The notes beneath the pieces were generated by a model. It saw nothing but the letters and a program-made list of their open reading frames with translations, had not been told where the DNA came from and made no database searches. Below are positions 1-7,604 of a stretch of DNA of 24,706 nucleotides, one piece after another. Each line of letters starts with the position of its first letter. Positions within the stretch are counted from its first letter, which is position 1. The stretch spans positions 1-24,706 of the forward strand of contig CAVYYW010000039.1 in assembly GCA_963772845.1 (NCBI GenBank). Reading direction: 5' to 3'. Both the position numbers and the translations under genes were made by a program. Source of the stretch: CAVYYW01 sp963772845. Lineage in GTDB: Bacteria > Bacillota > Bacilli > Bacillales > Sporolactobacillaceae.

Positions 1-245
1 CGGACACGTGTTGTTTCCGGAGGAGTCTCGGGAATTTCTAGCTTTCAACTCTGGACATGCGCATTTTCGAGGAGTCTCGCAACCTTCCACTTCAATCAAT
101 TGTTTGTTGCCTGGTGATGCTCTTTATAAGTCAGTTATGGCTATAGATTTTCAGCGTCCATCAGCTTTCACGCAGGTATCTCGAACTTTCCAGCAGCAAG
201 CCGAGTGAACGTGGGGACTTTTTAGTGGACTTTTTCAGTGGTCTC
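1..245. repeat. Degenerate Bacillaceae-type intergenic repeat, cut by the window edge
   Basis: Noncoding stretch that shares short blocks with the repeat at 11084-11325: GGAGTCTCG (twice here) and GGACTTTTTCAGTG near its right end (about 227-240). The GGGGACTTTTT motif occurs twice in quick succession. No RBS-supported reading frame is convincing. It resembles the long imperfect-palindrome intergenic repeats scattered in Bacillus-group genomes, in a decayed copy. The left boundary lies outside the window. Confidence 0.5.
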
Positions 246-296
246 AAGCCACTCGGGGTATGAATTGCTTTTTGTGAGATATTTGAAGGTTTTCAT

Positions 297-656
297 TCAT
301 ATTGAGTCGAGCTCAGCAACCGTTCTTTCATTCACTTGATCACCGGTATTTAGCGTTGATTTAGGTTCAATGAAAAGGACGTGAGCCTCTTCCTCAGCCA
401 CTGGCTTATGCTCAACGCCTCTAGGGACAATATAAAATTCTCCTTCTTTCAACAATACATCTTCATCGCGTAATTTAAGCAGCAGTTCCCCTTTGACCAC
501 AAGGAACATCTCATCCTCATTCTCATGGCGATGCCAGACAAATTCGCCTTTCAGTTTGGCCAGCTTTACATGCGACTCATTCACTTCACCTGCTATCTTA
601 GGACTCCAATAATCATTAAATAGTGAAAATTTTTCGTTAAGATTGACCTTACTCAA
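297..656 (-). CDS. Small cupin-domain protein (single cupin_2 barrel)
   Basis: A 119-residue protein made almost entirely of one cupin beta-barrel. Cupin motif 1 is visible at about residues 42-56 (HRHENEDEMFLVVKG, metal-binding His, His and Glu). Motif 2 follows at about 75-84 (PRGVEHKP, third His). The ligands imply one divalent metal. The family covers isomerases, dioxygenases and sugar-phosphate enzymes, so the reaction cannot be named. The start is a TTG at 656, preceded on the minus strand by AAAGGA about nine bases upstream. It is a single gene, divergent from the GNAT gene at 834. Many cytosolic 'mannose-6-phosphate isomerase-like cupins' of Bacillus have this size. Confidence 0.85.
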   Translation of the reverse strand: MSKVNLNEKFSLFNDYWSPKIAGEVNESHVKLAKLKGEFVWHRHENEDEMFLVVKGELLLKLRDEDVLLKEGEFYIVPRGVEHKPVAEEEAHVLFIEPKSTLNTGDQVNERTVAELDSI

Positions 657-833
657 TTCAACACGTCCTTTCCGATTATTTCATAATACTTTATCAGAGT
701 ATAACATCCGAATGGCACAGAAAGTACTATTTGGAATGGCCACGATATTTTAATCAGTTTAGAAGGTTTTTCTCAAAATGTATGGAATTTCTATTAATGA
801 GATGGGTTTTTAATATCAAAATTGGAGGTTTCC

Positions 834-1379
834 ATGACTTTTCCTGTACTTGAAACGAAGCGTCTAAATCTGGTCGAAATTGAAGCGGAACACGCACCGA
901 AACTATATGAAATCTTTTCAAAAGAAGAGGTCATCCGCTATTACGGTATGGCGCCTTTTAAATCCACAGAAGAAGCCGAAGGGCTGGTCAAATCATTCGG
1001 AAGCCAGTTCTTAACCAAAAAAGCGATGCGCTGGGGGATGCTCGAAAAAGATACGGGTGAATTTATCGGAACCCTGGGTCTTAATAATTTGCAGATTTGG
1101 GCGCGTCGAGCAGAGGTTGGCTTTGAGGCCCATCCTGATTTTTGGAAAAAAGGCTATACGTCAGAGGCCATACGAGAGGTCTTGCGGTATGCTTTTACAG
1201 AGCTGGATCTTTACCGTATCGGTGCGGTGACTTTTCCCGCAAACACAGCTTCGACCACGCTCCTGAAGAAGCTTGGGTTTAAAAAAGAAGGCGAACTGAG
1301 AGGATACCTTAAACAAAATGGCGAATTTCATGATGCACTGATTTTTTCTTTTCTACAGCCGGAGTGGGCGGAAGAATGA
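834..1379 (+). CDS. GNAT N-acetyltransferase, RimJ/RimL-like
   Basis: A 181-residue GNAT protein of the RimJ/RimL type, which acetylates protein N-termini or small amines with acetyl-CoA. It opens with the typical 'LETKRLNLVEI' strand. The acetyl-CoA binding region is seen as FWKKGYTSEAIREVLRYAF (about residues 102-120), followed by the family-typical N-x-A-S-x-x-L-x-K-L-G-F block (ANTASTTLLKKLGFKKEG). The start is ATG 834, because GGAGG sits nine bases upstream at 824-828. A TTG at 822 would overlap that RBS. Its stop overlaps the next gene's start (ATGA at 1376-1379), so the two are probably translationally coupled. Substrate unknown. Confidence 0.88.
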   Translation: MTFPVLETKRLNLVEIEAEHAPKLYEIFSKEEVIRYYGMAPFKSTEEAEGLVKSFGSQFLTKKAMRWGMLEKDTGEFIGTLGLNNLQIWARRAEVGFEAHPDFWKKGYTSEAIREVLRYAFTELDLYRIGAVTFPANTASTTLLKKLGFKKEGELRGYLKQNGEFHDALIFSFLQPEWAEE

Positions 1380-1849
1380 AAGACATCATACATATTAAAG
1401 CAAGAAAAAGTGATGGGACCGTTTATCGTTGGTGGGATGCGGAGATCGAAGAAAAAAGCGATACGCATCTGATTGCGAGACAACGATCTGGAGAAACCGT
1501 TTTCGAACCTGAAAACTCATGGGTGTCAGGAATAAACATTCGCTTTTATTATTGGAAAGACCGTCATTACAATCTGATGGAGATTTACTCAGATACCGGT
1601 GAGCTACTGGAATTATATGTGAATATCGCGTCACCTATGGAATTAAAGGGGCGAGAACTCTCGTATTATGATTATGAGCTGGATGTCATCAAGAAAATCG
1701 ATGGTGAAGCGGTTTTGGTTGACGAAGACGAATTTTCTCAGGCTATAAAAGATTTTAAATACAGCCAGGATTTTATTCAAGCATGCTATAAATCAGCCGA
1801 AGACGCCATAGACCTTGTTAATCGATGGAGCTGGAAGGACTGGAATTAA
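1376..1849 (+). CDS. DUF402 family protein
   Basis: A 157-residue protein with the DUF402 fold. Diagnostic stretches are the FYYWKDRHYNLMEIYSDTGE block (about residues 57-76), the YVNIASP strand and the YYDYELDVIKKIDGEAVLVDEDEF segment, rich in the acidic and Tyr residues of the family. Characterised DUF402 proteins include nucleoside tri- and diphosphate phosphatases and RNA-linked proteins. A phosphatase role is therefore possible but not demonstrated. The ATG at 1376 overlaps the acetyltransferase stop. An upstream in-frame GTG (1364) lies inside that gene and has no better RBS. A strong hairpin terminator follows at 1918-1963. Confidence 0.85.
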   Translation: MKDIIHIKARKSDGTVYRWWDAEIEEKSDTHLIARQRSGETVFEPENSWVSGINIRFYYWKDRHYNLMEIYSDTGELLELYVNIASPMELKGRELSYYDYELDVIKKIDGEAVLVDEDEFSQAIKDFKYSQDFIQACYKSAEDAIDLVNRWSWKDWN

Positions 1850-1917
1850 GGCATCAAATGGAATGTCGGATCAAGCTGAAAATTTTATTTTTTGTGCGCC
1901 TATATAAATCAATCAAT

Positions 1918-1963
1918 AAAGGGAGTGCTGATGCCGAACTATGGCTTCAGCACTCCCTTTTAA
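1918..1963 (+). terminator. Strong intrinsic terminator after the GNAT-DUF402 pair
   Basis: GGGAGTGCTGA pairs with TCAGCACTCCC, and an inner GCC/GGC pair extends the stem. The loop is GAACTAT and a T-tract follows. A-rich sequence on the left makes it potentially bidirectional. Its core strongly resembles the terminator at 5038-5088. Confidence 0.85.
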
Positions 1964-2019
1964 AGTTGTCCTCCGCAGTGTTTTTGGCCGAACTTCCTCA
2001 AAACCGCTGTGTAAAGACG

Positions 2020-2036
2020 TTAATGAAATGTTAAGA
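2020..2036 (+). promoter_or_regulatory. Direct-repeat box TTAAT-N6-TTAAGA upstream of the exporter operon
   Basis: Two TTAA half-sites with an 11-bp (one helical turn) period lie 65 bp upstream of the exporter start codon. This spacing is typical of OmpR/PhoP-family response-regulator sites. The identical pattern occurs on the minus strand at 5719-5735 in front of the PepSY gene. The regulator itself is not in the window. Confidence 0.4.
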
Positions 2037-2101
2037 ATACCAAGCCATAATAATCTTCAGAAAGCAGGAAATTAAATTGGGGAAATGGGGAAGGGAACAA
2101 A

Positions 2102-3133
2102 ATGAAAAAATGGATAACTGTAATCATTGTTGTGATTGTACTGGCAGTTGGGACAACGTGGTTTTTCTCCAAAAAGGGAGAGACGAAGGATACTGGAGGC
2201 GTTGTGACAAGAACAGCAACGGTTGAAAAAGGGACGCTTGTTTCCAATGTCAGCGGTTCAGGAAAACTTGTTCCAGCAGTAGATGAAGATGTAAAAGCCT
2301 CTGATACAAAAACGATTGATGAAGTGCTGGTCACAGCGAATGAAAAAGTAAAAAAGGATCAGCAGATAGTTACTTTCACAGATGGCAGTGATCCAATCAC
2401 AGCACCTGCAAGCGGAACAATAACGCAGGTCAACGTATATGATGGAGACCGGGTTAATCCGGGAAAAGCTGTGGCACATTTAACGAATTATACTGACCTA
2501 AACACGGTTATTCAGGTGGACGAGCTGGATATTCCAAAGGTTAAAGATAAACAGCAGGCTGATATAAAAGTCAATGCCTATCCAGACAAATCTTATAAAG
2601 GAACGGTCAAAAGTATTGCGCGTACGGGGAGCGTCACAAATGGTGTTTCAAGCTTTGATGTCACCGTTCATTTAAGCGGGTCAAGCGGTTTGAAACCAGG
2701 GATGACAACGACAGCTAATATTACAACGAATAAAAAATCAAATGCACTCATTGTTCCAGTAGAAGCCGTCCATAAAATGAATAATCAGTATTATGTCCTG
2801 GTGCCGACGTCGAATAAGGCATCTGGCCAGTCAGGTCAATCAAACCAATCAAACCAATCAGGCCACAGAAACAGCAGCCGGCAGACGGGCCAGACAAATG
2901 CGAACAGGGTCATGGTCAAAACCGGTATTAATAATGATAGTGAAATAGAAATCGTATCAGGAGTTAGTGAAGGAACGACCATTGAACTTCCTCCTATTGT
3001 AATGAGTTCAAGCCAGAACCAGAGTCAGGGCACAAACGCTCAAATGCGTCAGAGAATGTTTGGCGGCGGAGGCGGCTTTGGCGGAGGCGGACAGGGAGGC
3101 TCGTTTTCCGGAGGGAGGAGAAATAATGGATAA
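2102..3133 (+). CDS. Membrane fusion (adaptor) protein of a MacAB/YknXYZ-type ABC exporter
   Basis: A 343-residue HlyD/MacA-family adaptor. One N-terminal membrane anchor (about residues 4-22) puts the rest outside the cell. Then come a split biotinyl-lipoyl domain (VSGSGKLVPA... and PASGTITQVNVYDGDRVNPGKAV), a beta-barrel (TVIQVDELDIPKVKDKQQADI...) and a membrane-proximal domain (LIVPVEAVH). The long coiled-coil hairpin of Gram-negative MacA is absent, as in Gram-positive YknX. Two low-complexity insertions stand out: a Ser/Gly/Gln/Asn tract (about 240-270) and a Gly-rich C-terminal tail of about 20 residues. RBS GGGAAGGGA precedes ATG 2102. The stop overlaps the ATPase start by 8 bp. YknXYZ protects B. 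subtilis from the SdpC toxin; the substrate here is unknown. Confidence 0.9.
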   Translation: MKKWITVIIVVIVLAVGTTWFFSKKGETKDTGGVVTRTATVEKGTLVSNVSGSGKLVPAVDEDVKASDTKTIDEVLVTANEKVKKDQQIVTFTDGSDPITAPASGTITQVNVYDGDRVNPGKAVAHLTNYTDLNTVIQVDELDIPKVKDKQQADIKVNAYPDKSYKGTVKSIARTGSVTNGVSSFDVTVHLSGSSGLKPGMTTTANITTNKKSNALIVPVEAVHKMNNQYYVLVPTSNKASGQSGQSNQSNQSGHRNSSRQTGQTNANRVMVKTGINNDSEIEIVSGVSEGTTIELPPIVMSSSQNQSQGTNAQMRQRMFGGGGGFGGGGQGGSFSGGRRNNG

Positions 3134-3836
3134 AACGCTTATTCATATTGAAGCTCTCGTTAAAACCTATAAAATGGGCGATTCAATTGTCAATGCATTG
3201 GATCATGTCTCAATGACGGTTGAACACGGTGAGTTTGTTGCCATTGCGGGGCCATCAGGGTCAGGTAAATCGACCCTCATGAATATGATCGGCTGCCTGG
3301 ATCAGCCTGACAGCGGAGAATACAGCCTTGAAGGGCAATCGGTGGGCAAGCTGAGAGGTAATCAGCTCGCATCCATTCGGAATAAAAAAATTGGGTTCAT
3401 TTTTCAGAATTTCAACTTGCTGGCGAGGCTGACAGCCTATGAAAATGTTGAGCTTCCGCTTGTATATCAAGGAATAAAGGCCAAGGCCAGACGGCATATG
3501 GTAATTGATGCGCTTGAAAAGGTAGGGCTGTCTGATCGTTCAGGGCATCTTCCTAATCAACTTTCAGGGGGCCAACAACAACGGGTGGCCATCGCCCGTG
3601 CACTGGTCGGTTCACCGCCAATTTTACTTGCTGATGAACCAACCGGTGCGTTAGATAGCAAAACAAGTAAAGGAATTATGGAGACTCTTGAGAATTTGAA
3701 CAGGGCTGGCCATACCATTATTCTGATCACACATGATCCTTCTGTCGCTGCGCGTACGCCTCGGACCATTAGAATTAGTGACGGCAGACTTTATGAAGAG
3801 GAGGGTGCGACCAGTGAACATATTCACTTCAATTAA
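3126..3836 (+). CDS. ABC transporter ATP-binding protein (MacB/LolD/YknY type)
   Basis: A 236-residue nucleotide-binding subunit that powers the exporter. Visible motifs are Walker A GPSGSGKST (42-50), the Q-loop in FIFQNFNLL, signature LSGGQQQR, Walker B ILLADEPTGALDS and the switch His in ITHD. The DEPTGALD(S) block and the size are typical of antimicrobial-peptide and macrolide exporter ATPases. The start ATG 3126 lies inside the end of the adaptor gene and is preceded by GGAGGGAGGAG. A GTG-initiated longer form would run through the adaptor's Gly-rich tail and is not credible. The stop lies beyond the permease start (3814), so all three genes overlap in a tightly coupled operon. Confidence 0.93.
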   Translation: MDKTLIHIEALVKTYKMGDSIVNALDHVSMTVEHGEFVAIAGPSGSGKSTLMNMIGCLDQPDSGEYSLEGQSVGKLRGNQLASIRNKKIGFIFQNFNLLARLTAYENVELPLVYQGIKAKARRHMVIDALEKVGLSDRSGHLPNQLSGGQQQRVAIARALVGSPPILLADEPTGALDSKTSKGIMETLENLNRAGHTIILITHDPSVAARTPRTIRISDGRLYEEEGATSEHIHFN

Positions 3837-4980
3837 GATGGCATTAAAAAATATCCGAAGTAATAAAGTGCGGGCGATTCTTACGATGCTGGGTATAATC
3901 ATTGGGGTTTCATCCGTAATTGTTCTTGTTTCTATTGGGGAAGGATCAAGCAAATCGGTTGCTGCTAATATTAACAGCTTAGGAACCAACCTGATCACCG
4001 TAAGTATTAGCAATACGGATACCCCTTACACCCTGGATGATGTAAATAAAATAAGCAAACTCAACAACATTAAGCATGTTTCTCCTGTACTGACAGGCAG
4101 GGCGACATTAAAAAATGGCGAGACCACATCGCAAACGAGTCTGACAGGAACGACATCAGACTATGAATCCGTTCGCAATGTATCTGTTCAGAGCGGACGC
4201 TTTATTTCTGCAGTAGACATGGACTTTCGACAGAAAGTAGCAGTGCTCGGAAGTGATACTGCCGCCACCTTATTTGCCGGCAAATCACCGGTTAACCAAA
4301 CAGTGCTTGTAAATGGTGAAAGCTATAAAATTGTAGGCGTCCTTAACAGTAAGGGCGGGTCAATGGGGCAAAATCAGGACGATTCAATCATCATTCCCTT
4401 TTCAACAGCACAGCGATTATTAAAAACTACGCATATTCAGCAGCTTTATGCTCAGGCAACGAGCGAAGGTGCCGTTACCCCTGCGATGAGCAGCATCAAC
4501 AGACTGCTTTTTCAAACATTTAACGGTGATTCGGACAGCTTCAGTGTTTTTAATCAGCAGGATGTAGTGGATACCATGAGTTCCGTAAGTAAAACCATGA
4601 CAATGATGCTTGGCGGCATTGCAAGCATCTCGCTGTTAGTCGGCGGGATTGGCATCATGAATATCATGTTTGTCTCTGTTACAGAAAGAACAAAGGAAAT
4701 AGGCATCAGGAAAGCGATTGGGGCAAAAGGGAAGGATATCCTCAGCCAATTTTTGATTGAGGCTATCGTCCTTAGTGCTATGGGTGGCATTCTCGGAGTA
4801 GGTATAGGCATGGCGGCTACTAAAATATACACAATGGCGACCGGCTCGATGGCGGCCTATTCTCTTCCGGTTATTCTTTCAGCCTTTTTATTTTCTGTGG
4901 CAGTCGGGGTTGTGTTCGGCGTTTTCCCTGCCAACAAGGCCTCAAGACTTCACCCGATTCAAGCTCTAAGGTTTGAATAA
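3814..4980 (+). CDS. ABC transporter permease, MacB/FtsX type (YknZ-like)
   Basis: A 388-residue permease. The layout is one N-terminal helix (about 21-44, ILTMLGIIIGVSSVIVLVSIG), a large extracytoplasmic MacB-PCD domain (about 45-260) and an FtsX domain with three C-terminal helices. The cytoplasmic coupling motif VTERTKEIGIRKAIGAKGKDI is clearly seen. The start is GTG 3814, supported by AGGAGGG about ten bases upstream. ATG 3838 further in is less well placed. The protein would pair as a dimer with the ATPase and the adaptor to extrude a peptide or amphiphile from the outer leaflet. A hairpin terminator follows at 5038-5088. Confidence 0.92.
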   Translation: MNIFTSIKMALKNIRSNKVRAILTMLGIIIGVSSVIVLVSIGEGSSKSVAANINSLGTNLITVSISNTDTPYTLDDVNKISKLNNIKHVSPVLTGRATLKNGETTSQTSLTGTTSDYESVRNVSVQSGRFISAVDMDFRQKVAVLGSDTAATLFAGKSPVNQTVLVNGESYKIVGVLNSKGGSMGQNQDDSIIIPFSTAQRLLKTTHIQQLYAQATSEGAVTPAMSSINRLLFQTFNGDSDSFSVFNQQDVVDTMSSVSKTMTMMLGGIASISLLVGGIGIMNIMFVSVTERTKEIGIRKAIGAKGKDILSQFLIEAIVLSAMGGILGVGIGMAATKIYTMATGSMAAYSLPVILSAFLFSVAVGVVFGVFPANKASRLHPIQALRFE

Positions 4981-5037
4981 AAGTTAGGTGAGCGACTTTG
5001 TCCTTTCACTTGTTAGAATAAAGAACGAATCAAGTTA

Positions 5038-5088
5038 AAGAAGAGGTGGTGCTGATGCCCGATATGGCGATCAGCACCACTTCTTTGT
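5038..5088 (+). terminator. Intrinsic terminator of the exporter operon
   Basis: Long hairpin: GAAGAGGTGGTGCTGAT pairs, with minor mismatches, with ATCAGCACCACTTCTTT around a GCCCGATATGGCG loop. Its core (GTGCTGATGCC...TATGGC...TCAGCAC) closely resembles that of the terminator at 1918-1963, so related hairpins bracket the operon. Confidence 0.75.
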
Positions 5089-5156
5089 GAGGGGACCCGT
5101 GAAATTGGCAGAAGCAGGATATGGTATACTAAAAGAAATGATGGTGCCGCCATAAT

Positions 5157-5190
5157 AAAAGACAGAGCTTTTTTCTGCTCTGTCTTTTAA
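5157..5190 (-). terminator. Bidirectional intrinsic terminator 3' of the PepSY gene
   Basis: Perfect 8-bp stem GACAGAGC/GCTCTGTC (5161-5168 with 5177-5184), flanked by AAAA on the left and TTTT on the right, so it can terminate in either direction. It lies seven bases beyond the minus-strand PepSY stop codon. Confidence 0.8.
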
Positions 5191-5196
5191 ATAGAT

Positions 5197-5670
5197 TTAT
5201 ACGTCTGCTCTTTTTTTGCGCTTTCCTTCTGCGGCAAGAATTCTAATAGACATATAAATTCCTGATAAAGTAAGGAAGGTCAGAGCAATGGCAGCTAGAT
5301 CCATCAGCCAGTGAATATCTTTTCCCCCTATTGTTCCTCGATGAAGCTGTTCAATAACATTTCTAAAGGAAGCCATACCGCCAGTGTTTGCACCTTGGAA
5401 ATTCCGGTTAAAACGGCCTTGCCCACCGCCAGCGGCGCTATTATTTCCGCTAGCATCATTCTGACGGCCGGAAAACGGATTGGCGTGATTTCCATTTGAA
5501 GCCACGTTGCCATTAAAGCCCCCTCCTTGGGTGAACGCCGGCCTTGCATGCTCGGCAGTTCCTCCAAACCATTGCGGCTCCTCTAATATCAGCCCAGTGA
5601 CTGCTTCAATTAAAATAAGTATTGATGTGATTAACCCAACCCACAAATGCAGCCTTTTTAATCTTCGCAT
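5197..5670 (-). CDS. PepSY-associated two-helix membrane protein
   Basis: A 157-residue protein with two membrane segments, about residues 9-31 (LHLWVGLITSILILIEAVTGLIL) and 124-145. An extracytoplasmic region very rich in Gly, Asn, Ala and Phe lies between them. The first helix, with its KRLHLWVGL start, and the second, ending GIYMSIRILAAEG, match the PepSY-associated TM family (iron-reductase-like small proteins), but no PepSY domain proper is present. The start is ATG 5670, because AGGAGG lies seven bases upstream. An ATG at 5694 has no RBS. Its promoter shares a 17-bp box with the adjacent exporter operon, so it may be an accessory or sensor for that exporter. Function unknown. Confidence 0.75.
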   Translation of the reverse strand: MRRLKRLHLWVGLITSILILIEAVTGLILEEPQWFGGTAEHARPAFTQGGGFNGNVASNGNHANPFSGRQNDASGNNSAAGGGQGRFNRNFQGANTGGMASFRNVIEQLHRGTIGGKDIHWLMDLAAIALTFLTLSGIYMSIRILAAEGKRKKRADV

Positions 5671-5718
5671 TGTTATCCTCCTACACACTTCCATTTTTTA
5701 TTTATCATAGTTTAGAAA

Positions 5719-5735
5719 TCTTAACTTTAGATTAA
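5719..5735 (-). promoter_or_regulatory. Direct-repeat box TTAAT-N6-TTAAGA upstream of the PepSY gene
   Basis: Read on the minus strand this is TTAATCTAAAGTTAAGA, with the same spacing and half-sites as 2020-2036. It ends 48 bp before the start codon, and a TATGAT hexamer that could serve as -10 follows nine bases after it. Probable activator site of an OmpR-family regulator shared with the exporter operon. Confidence 0.4.
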
Positions 5736-5790
5736 TTAACCACTGAATTTTTGGTGGGACGCTTGTATAAAAAGATTGGAGGATGATCTG

Positions 5791-6186
5791 ATGAAAGATC
5801 GGGCGAGAGTCATTCTAGTGAAAAATAATAAAGTGGCTTTAATTAAGCGGGTTAAAGAAGGACAGGTTTACTACGTAGTTCCTGGCGGAGGGGTTGAAGG
5901 TGGAGAGACTCTGGAGGAGTGTATTATAAGAGAAGCCCAGGAAGAGCTTGGTCTCTGGATAAAGGTTAATGAATGTCTTTTTGAAATTGAGGATAATGGA
6001 ACACATCAGTATTTTTTCTCAGGAACTATAATCGGTGGAGAATTTGGTACTGGAAAAGGTGAAGAGTATACTCAACAGAATAAAAATAAAGGGACCTATG
6101 AGCCTGTCTGGTTCGATGTTGACAGGCTCCCTGAATTAAAGCTTTGGCCAAAGGAACAGATTATGAGTTATCTAATCGAAAAGTAA
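5791..6186 (+). CDS. Nudix hydrolase
   Basis: A 131-residue Nudix protein that hydrolyses a nucleoside-diphosphate-linked substrate using divalent metal. The complete Nudix box GX5EX7REXXEEXGL is seen in the segment from GGGVEGGETLEE to REAQEELGL (about residues 33-57), with all metal-binding Glu residues. Start ATG 5791 has GGAGG eight bases upstream at 5778-5782. A TTG at 5776 overlaps that RBS and is rejected. The last 19 bp overlap the convergent membrane-protein gene. Substrate cannot be deduced: it could be a house-cleaning enzyme for oxidised nucleotides or ADP-ribose. Confidence 0.92.
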   Translation: MKDRARVILVKNNKVALIKRVKEGQVYYVVPGGGVEGGETLEECIIREAQEELGLWIKVNECLFEIEDNGTHQYFFSGTIIGGEFGTGKGEEYTQQNKNKGTYEPVWFDVDRLPELKLWPKEQIMSYLIEK

Positions 6187-6422
6187 ATAATCAGTGCCGC
6201 AATTGCAAGTAAAAAGGTGATAGCATAAATCAGCGTTAGAATGCGAATGTTGGTCTTGGAATTGCTGAAATAGCCAGCCTTTAACAGCTTTTCATGCGCA
6301 GCTTTATCTTTGGTGTTTTCAAGTGTTTTAATGGTGCTATCAACTTCCCTCCCGACAAACAGCGTAATGACAAGGGCAGCGATCGCAATAATTATAACCG
6401 CAACGGATAATATGATGTACAC
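6168..6422 (-). CDS. Small two-helix membrane protein of unknown function
   Basis: An 84-residue protein with two hydrophobic helices at the N- and C-termini (YIILSVAVIIIAIAALVITLF and IRILTLIYAITFLLAIAALII). They flank a charged cytoplasmic or external loop with a short helical stretch (TIKTLENTKDKAAHEKLL). The start is GTG 6422, preceded by GGAGGG at the correct distance. The ATG at 6437 is itself part of that RBS and has none of its own. It overlaps the convergent Nudix gene by 19 bp. I do not recognise the family. Confidence 0.65.
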   Translation of the reverse strand: MYIILSVAVIIIAIAALVITLFVGREVDSTIKTLENTKDKAAHEKLLKAGYFSNSKTNIRILTLIYAITFLLAIAALIIYFSIR

Positions 6423-6493
6423 CAGGCATCCCTCCATCGATTCTTACCAATAGTATACACGATTTCTATCATTGAAGAAGAGGTTTTGATTGC

Positions 6494-6522
6494 TTGACAA
6501 TATACCTAAGGGGGTATATTAT
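6494..6522 (+). promoter_or_regulatory. Sigma-A promoter with CstR/CsoR operator in its spacer
   Basis: TTGACA (6494-6499), a 17-bp spacer and TATTAT (6517-6522) form a near-consensus promoter. The spacer and -10 contain the palindrome TATACCTAAGGGGGTATA (6501-6518), a CsoR/CstR-family operator. A repressor bound here would block RNA polymerase directly. It drives the rhodanese-methyltransferase-DUF302 unit. Confidence 0.85.
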
Positions 6523-6631
6523 TGGACATGTTAAAGAAAAGACATCATATAATCCTTTCAGAGATATCCCGCTCTGCTATTGGGTTAGAAGATAAAAAAT
6601 CGGGTATGTTAAAAGAAAGAGGGCGAGCGTT

Positions 6632-6991
6632 ATGATGTGGGTAATCCTATTATTAGTTGTCGTTATTGCATGGTTTATGTTCCGCAATCTCGGATCAGCA
6701 AAAGGTGTACAAAATATTACTGCTTCTGAACTGAAAAAAGACTTGAAGAATAAAAATAAACAATTTGTTGATGTACGAACACCTGGAGAATACAAATCAA
6801 ATCATATTCGCGAATTTAAGAATATACCATTAAACCAATTGTCTAATAAAGCAAGCAGTTTATCACAAGAAAAGGAAGTCGTTGTGATCTGTCAAAGCGG
6901 AATGAGAAGCAGCCAGGCAAGCAAGCTGCTCAAGAAAATGGGTTTTGATAAAGTGACGAATGTAAAAGGCGGCATGAACGCTTGGAGATAA
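6632..6991 (+). CDS. Membrane-anchored rhodanese (sulfurtransferase)
   Basis: A 119-residue single-domain rhodanese preceded by one N-terminal membrane helix (about residues 2-17). The domain begins ITASELKKDL, carries the FVDVRTPGEY motif and ends with the catalytic loop CQSGMRS (Cys87), which takes and passes on persulfide sulfur. The short positively charged segment after the helix suggests the domain faces the cytoplasm. ATG 6632 follows AGAGGG; ATG 6635 is an equally possible start. It is the first gene behind the operator-promoter at 6494, with the methyltransferase 26 bp downstream, so it should be induced by sulfide or polysulfide. Confidence 0.9.
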   Translation: MMWVILLLVVVIAWFMFRNLGSAKGVQNITASELKKDLKNKNKQFVDVRTPGEYKSNHIREFKNIPLNQLSNKASSLSQEKEVVVICQSGMRSSQASKLLKKMGFDKVTNVKGGMNAWR

Positions 6992-7017
6992 TGTTTAAAT
7001 AATGAGGAGTGTTTCAA

Positions 7018-7590
7018 TTGGAAAGACACGGAATTCGGTTTAATCCTGAAAAAGCAAGCAAGCTGTTAGATCCGAAACGGAAAGAGCAAATGCCAACGGA
7101 GCACATTCTTTCACTTTTTGACTTAAAGCAGGGTGATATTGTCGCGGATTGCGGAGCTGGCAACGGTTTTTTCACCATTCCTATTGCGAAAGTAACAAAA
7201 GCGCCAGTCTATGCTGTAGATATTGAAATGAAAATGCTCGATTATCTTAGAGAGCATGCTGAAGAGGAAGAGGTTGAAAACATTAAGTACGTTCCTGCAG
7301 ACTTGGCAAAAACGTCACTGCCGGATCACTCTGTGGAAAAAATCTTTACAGCATTTGTGATGCATGAAGTGCCCGACTTAAAGGCTGTTCTTGATGAATT
7401 TAAACGGATAGTTAAACCAGATGGGACTATTCTTGCCATAGATTGGGAAACGGTGGAGTCTGGCGGAGGACCGCCTCTTCAAGAAAAATTATCTTCAACT
7501 GATCTGCAGGAAACCTTTGAATCAAATGGCTTTCAAGTGGAGAAACACATGATTTCTGAAGCTGTTTATGCACTAATTATTAAACAGTAA
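7018..7590 (+). CDS. SAM-dependent methyltransferase (class I, UbiE-like)
   Basis: A 190-residue class I methyltransferase. SAM motif I is VADCGAGNGFF (42-52), the acidic residue after strand 2 is in AVDIE (about 66-70), and motif II/III-like segments follow (TAFVMHEVPDLKAVLDEFKRIVKPDGTILAIDW). The start is TTG 7018, with GAGGAG eight bases upstream. GTG 7009 overlaps that RBS. It sits between a rhodanese and a DUF302 gene in a unit with a CstR operator, 14 bp before the next start. A methyl acceptor linked to sulfide, persulfide or thiols is an inference from context. UbiE-like proteins also methylate quinones, arsenite and other small molecules. Confidence 0.88.
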   Translation: MERHGIRFNPEKASKLLDPKRKEQMPTEHILSLFDLKQGDIVADCGAGNGFFTIPIAKVTKAPVYAVDIEMKMLDYLREHAEEEEVENIKYVPADLAKTSLPDHSVEKIFTAFVMHEVPDLKAVLDEFKRIVKPDGTILAIDWETVESGGGPPLQEKLSSTDLQETFESNGFQVEKHMISEAVYALIIKQ

Positions 7591-7604
7591 GGGAGAGGGA
7601 TAAT

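Noticed and set aside
5099..5155. An 18-codon frame starting GTG with GAGGGG upstream (KLAEAGYGILKEMMVPP)
   Set aside because: It has a fair RBS, but it is very short, lies between two terminators, has no recognisable relative that I know, and could arise by chance.
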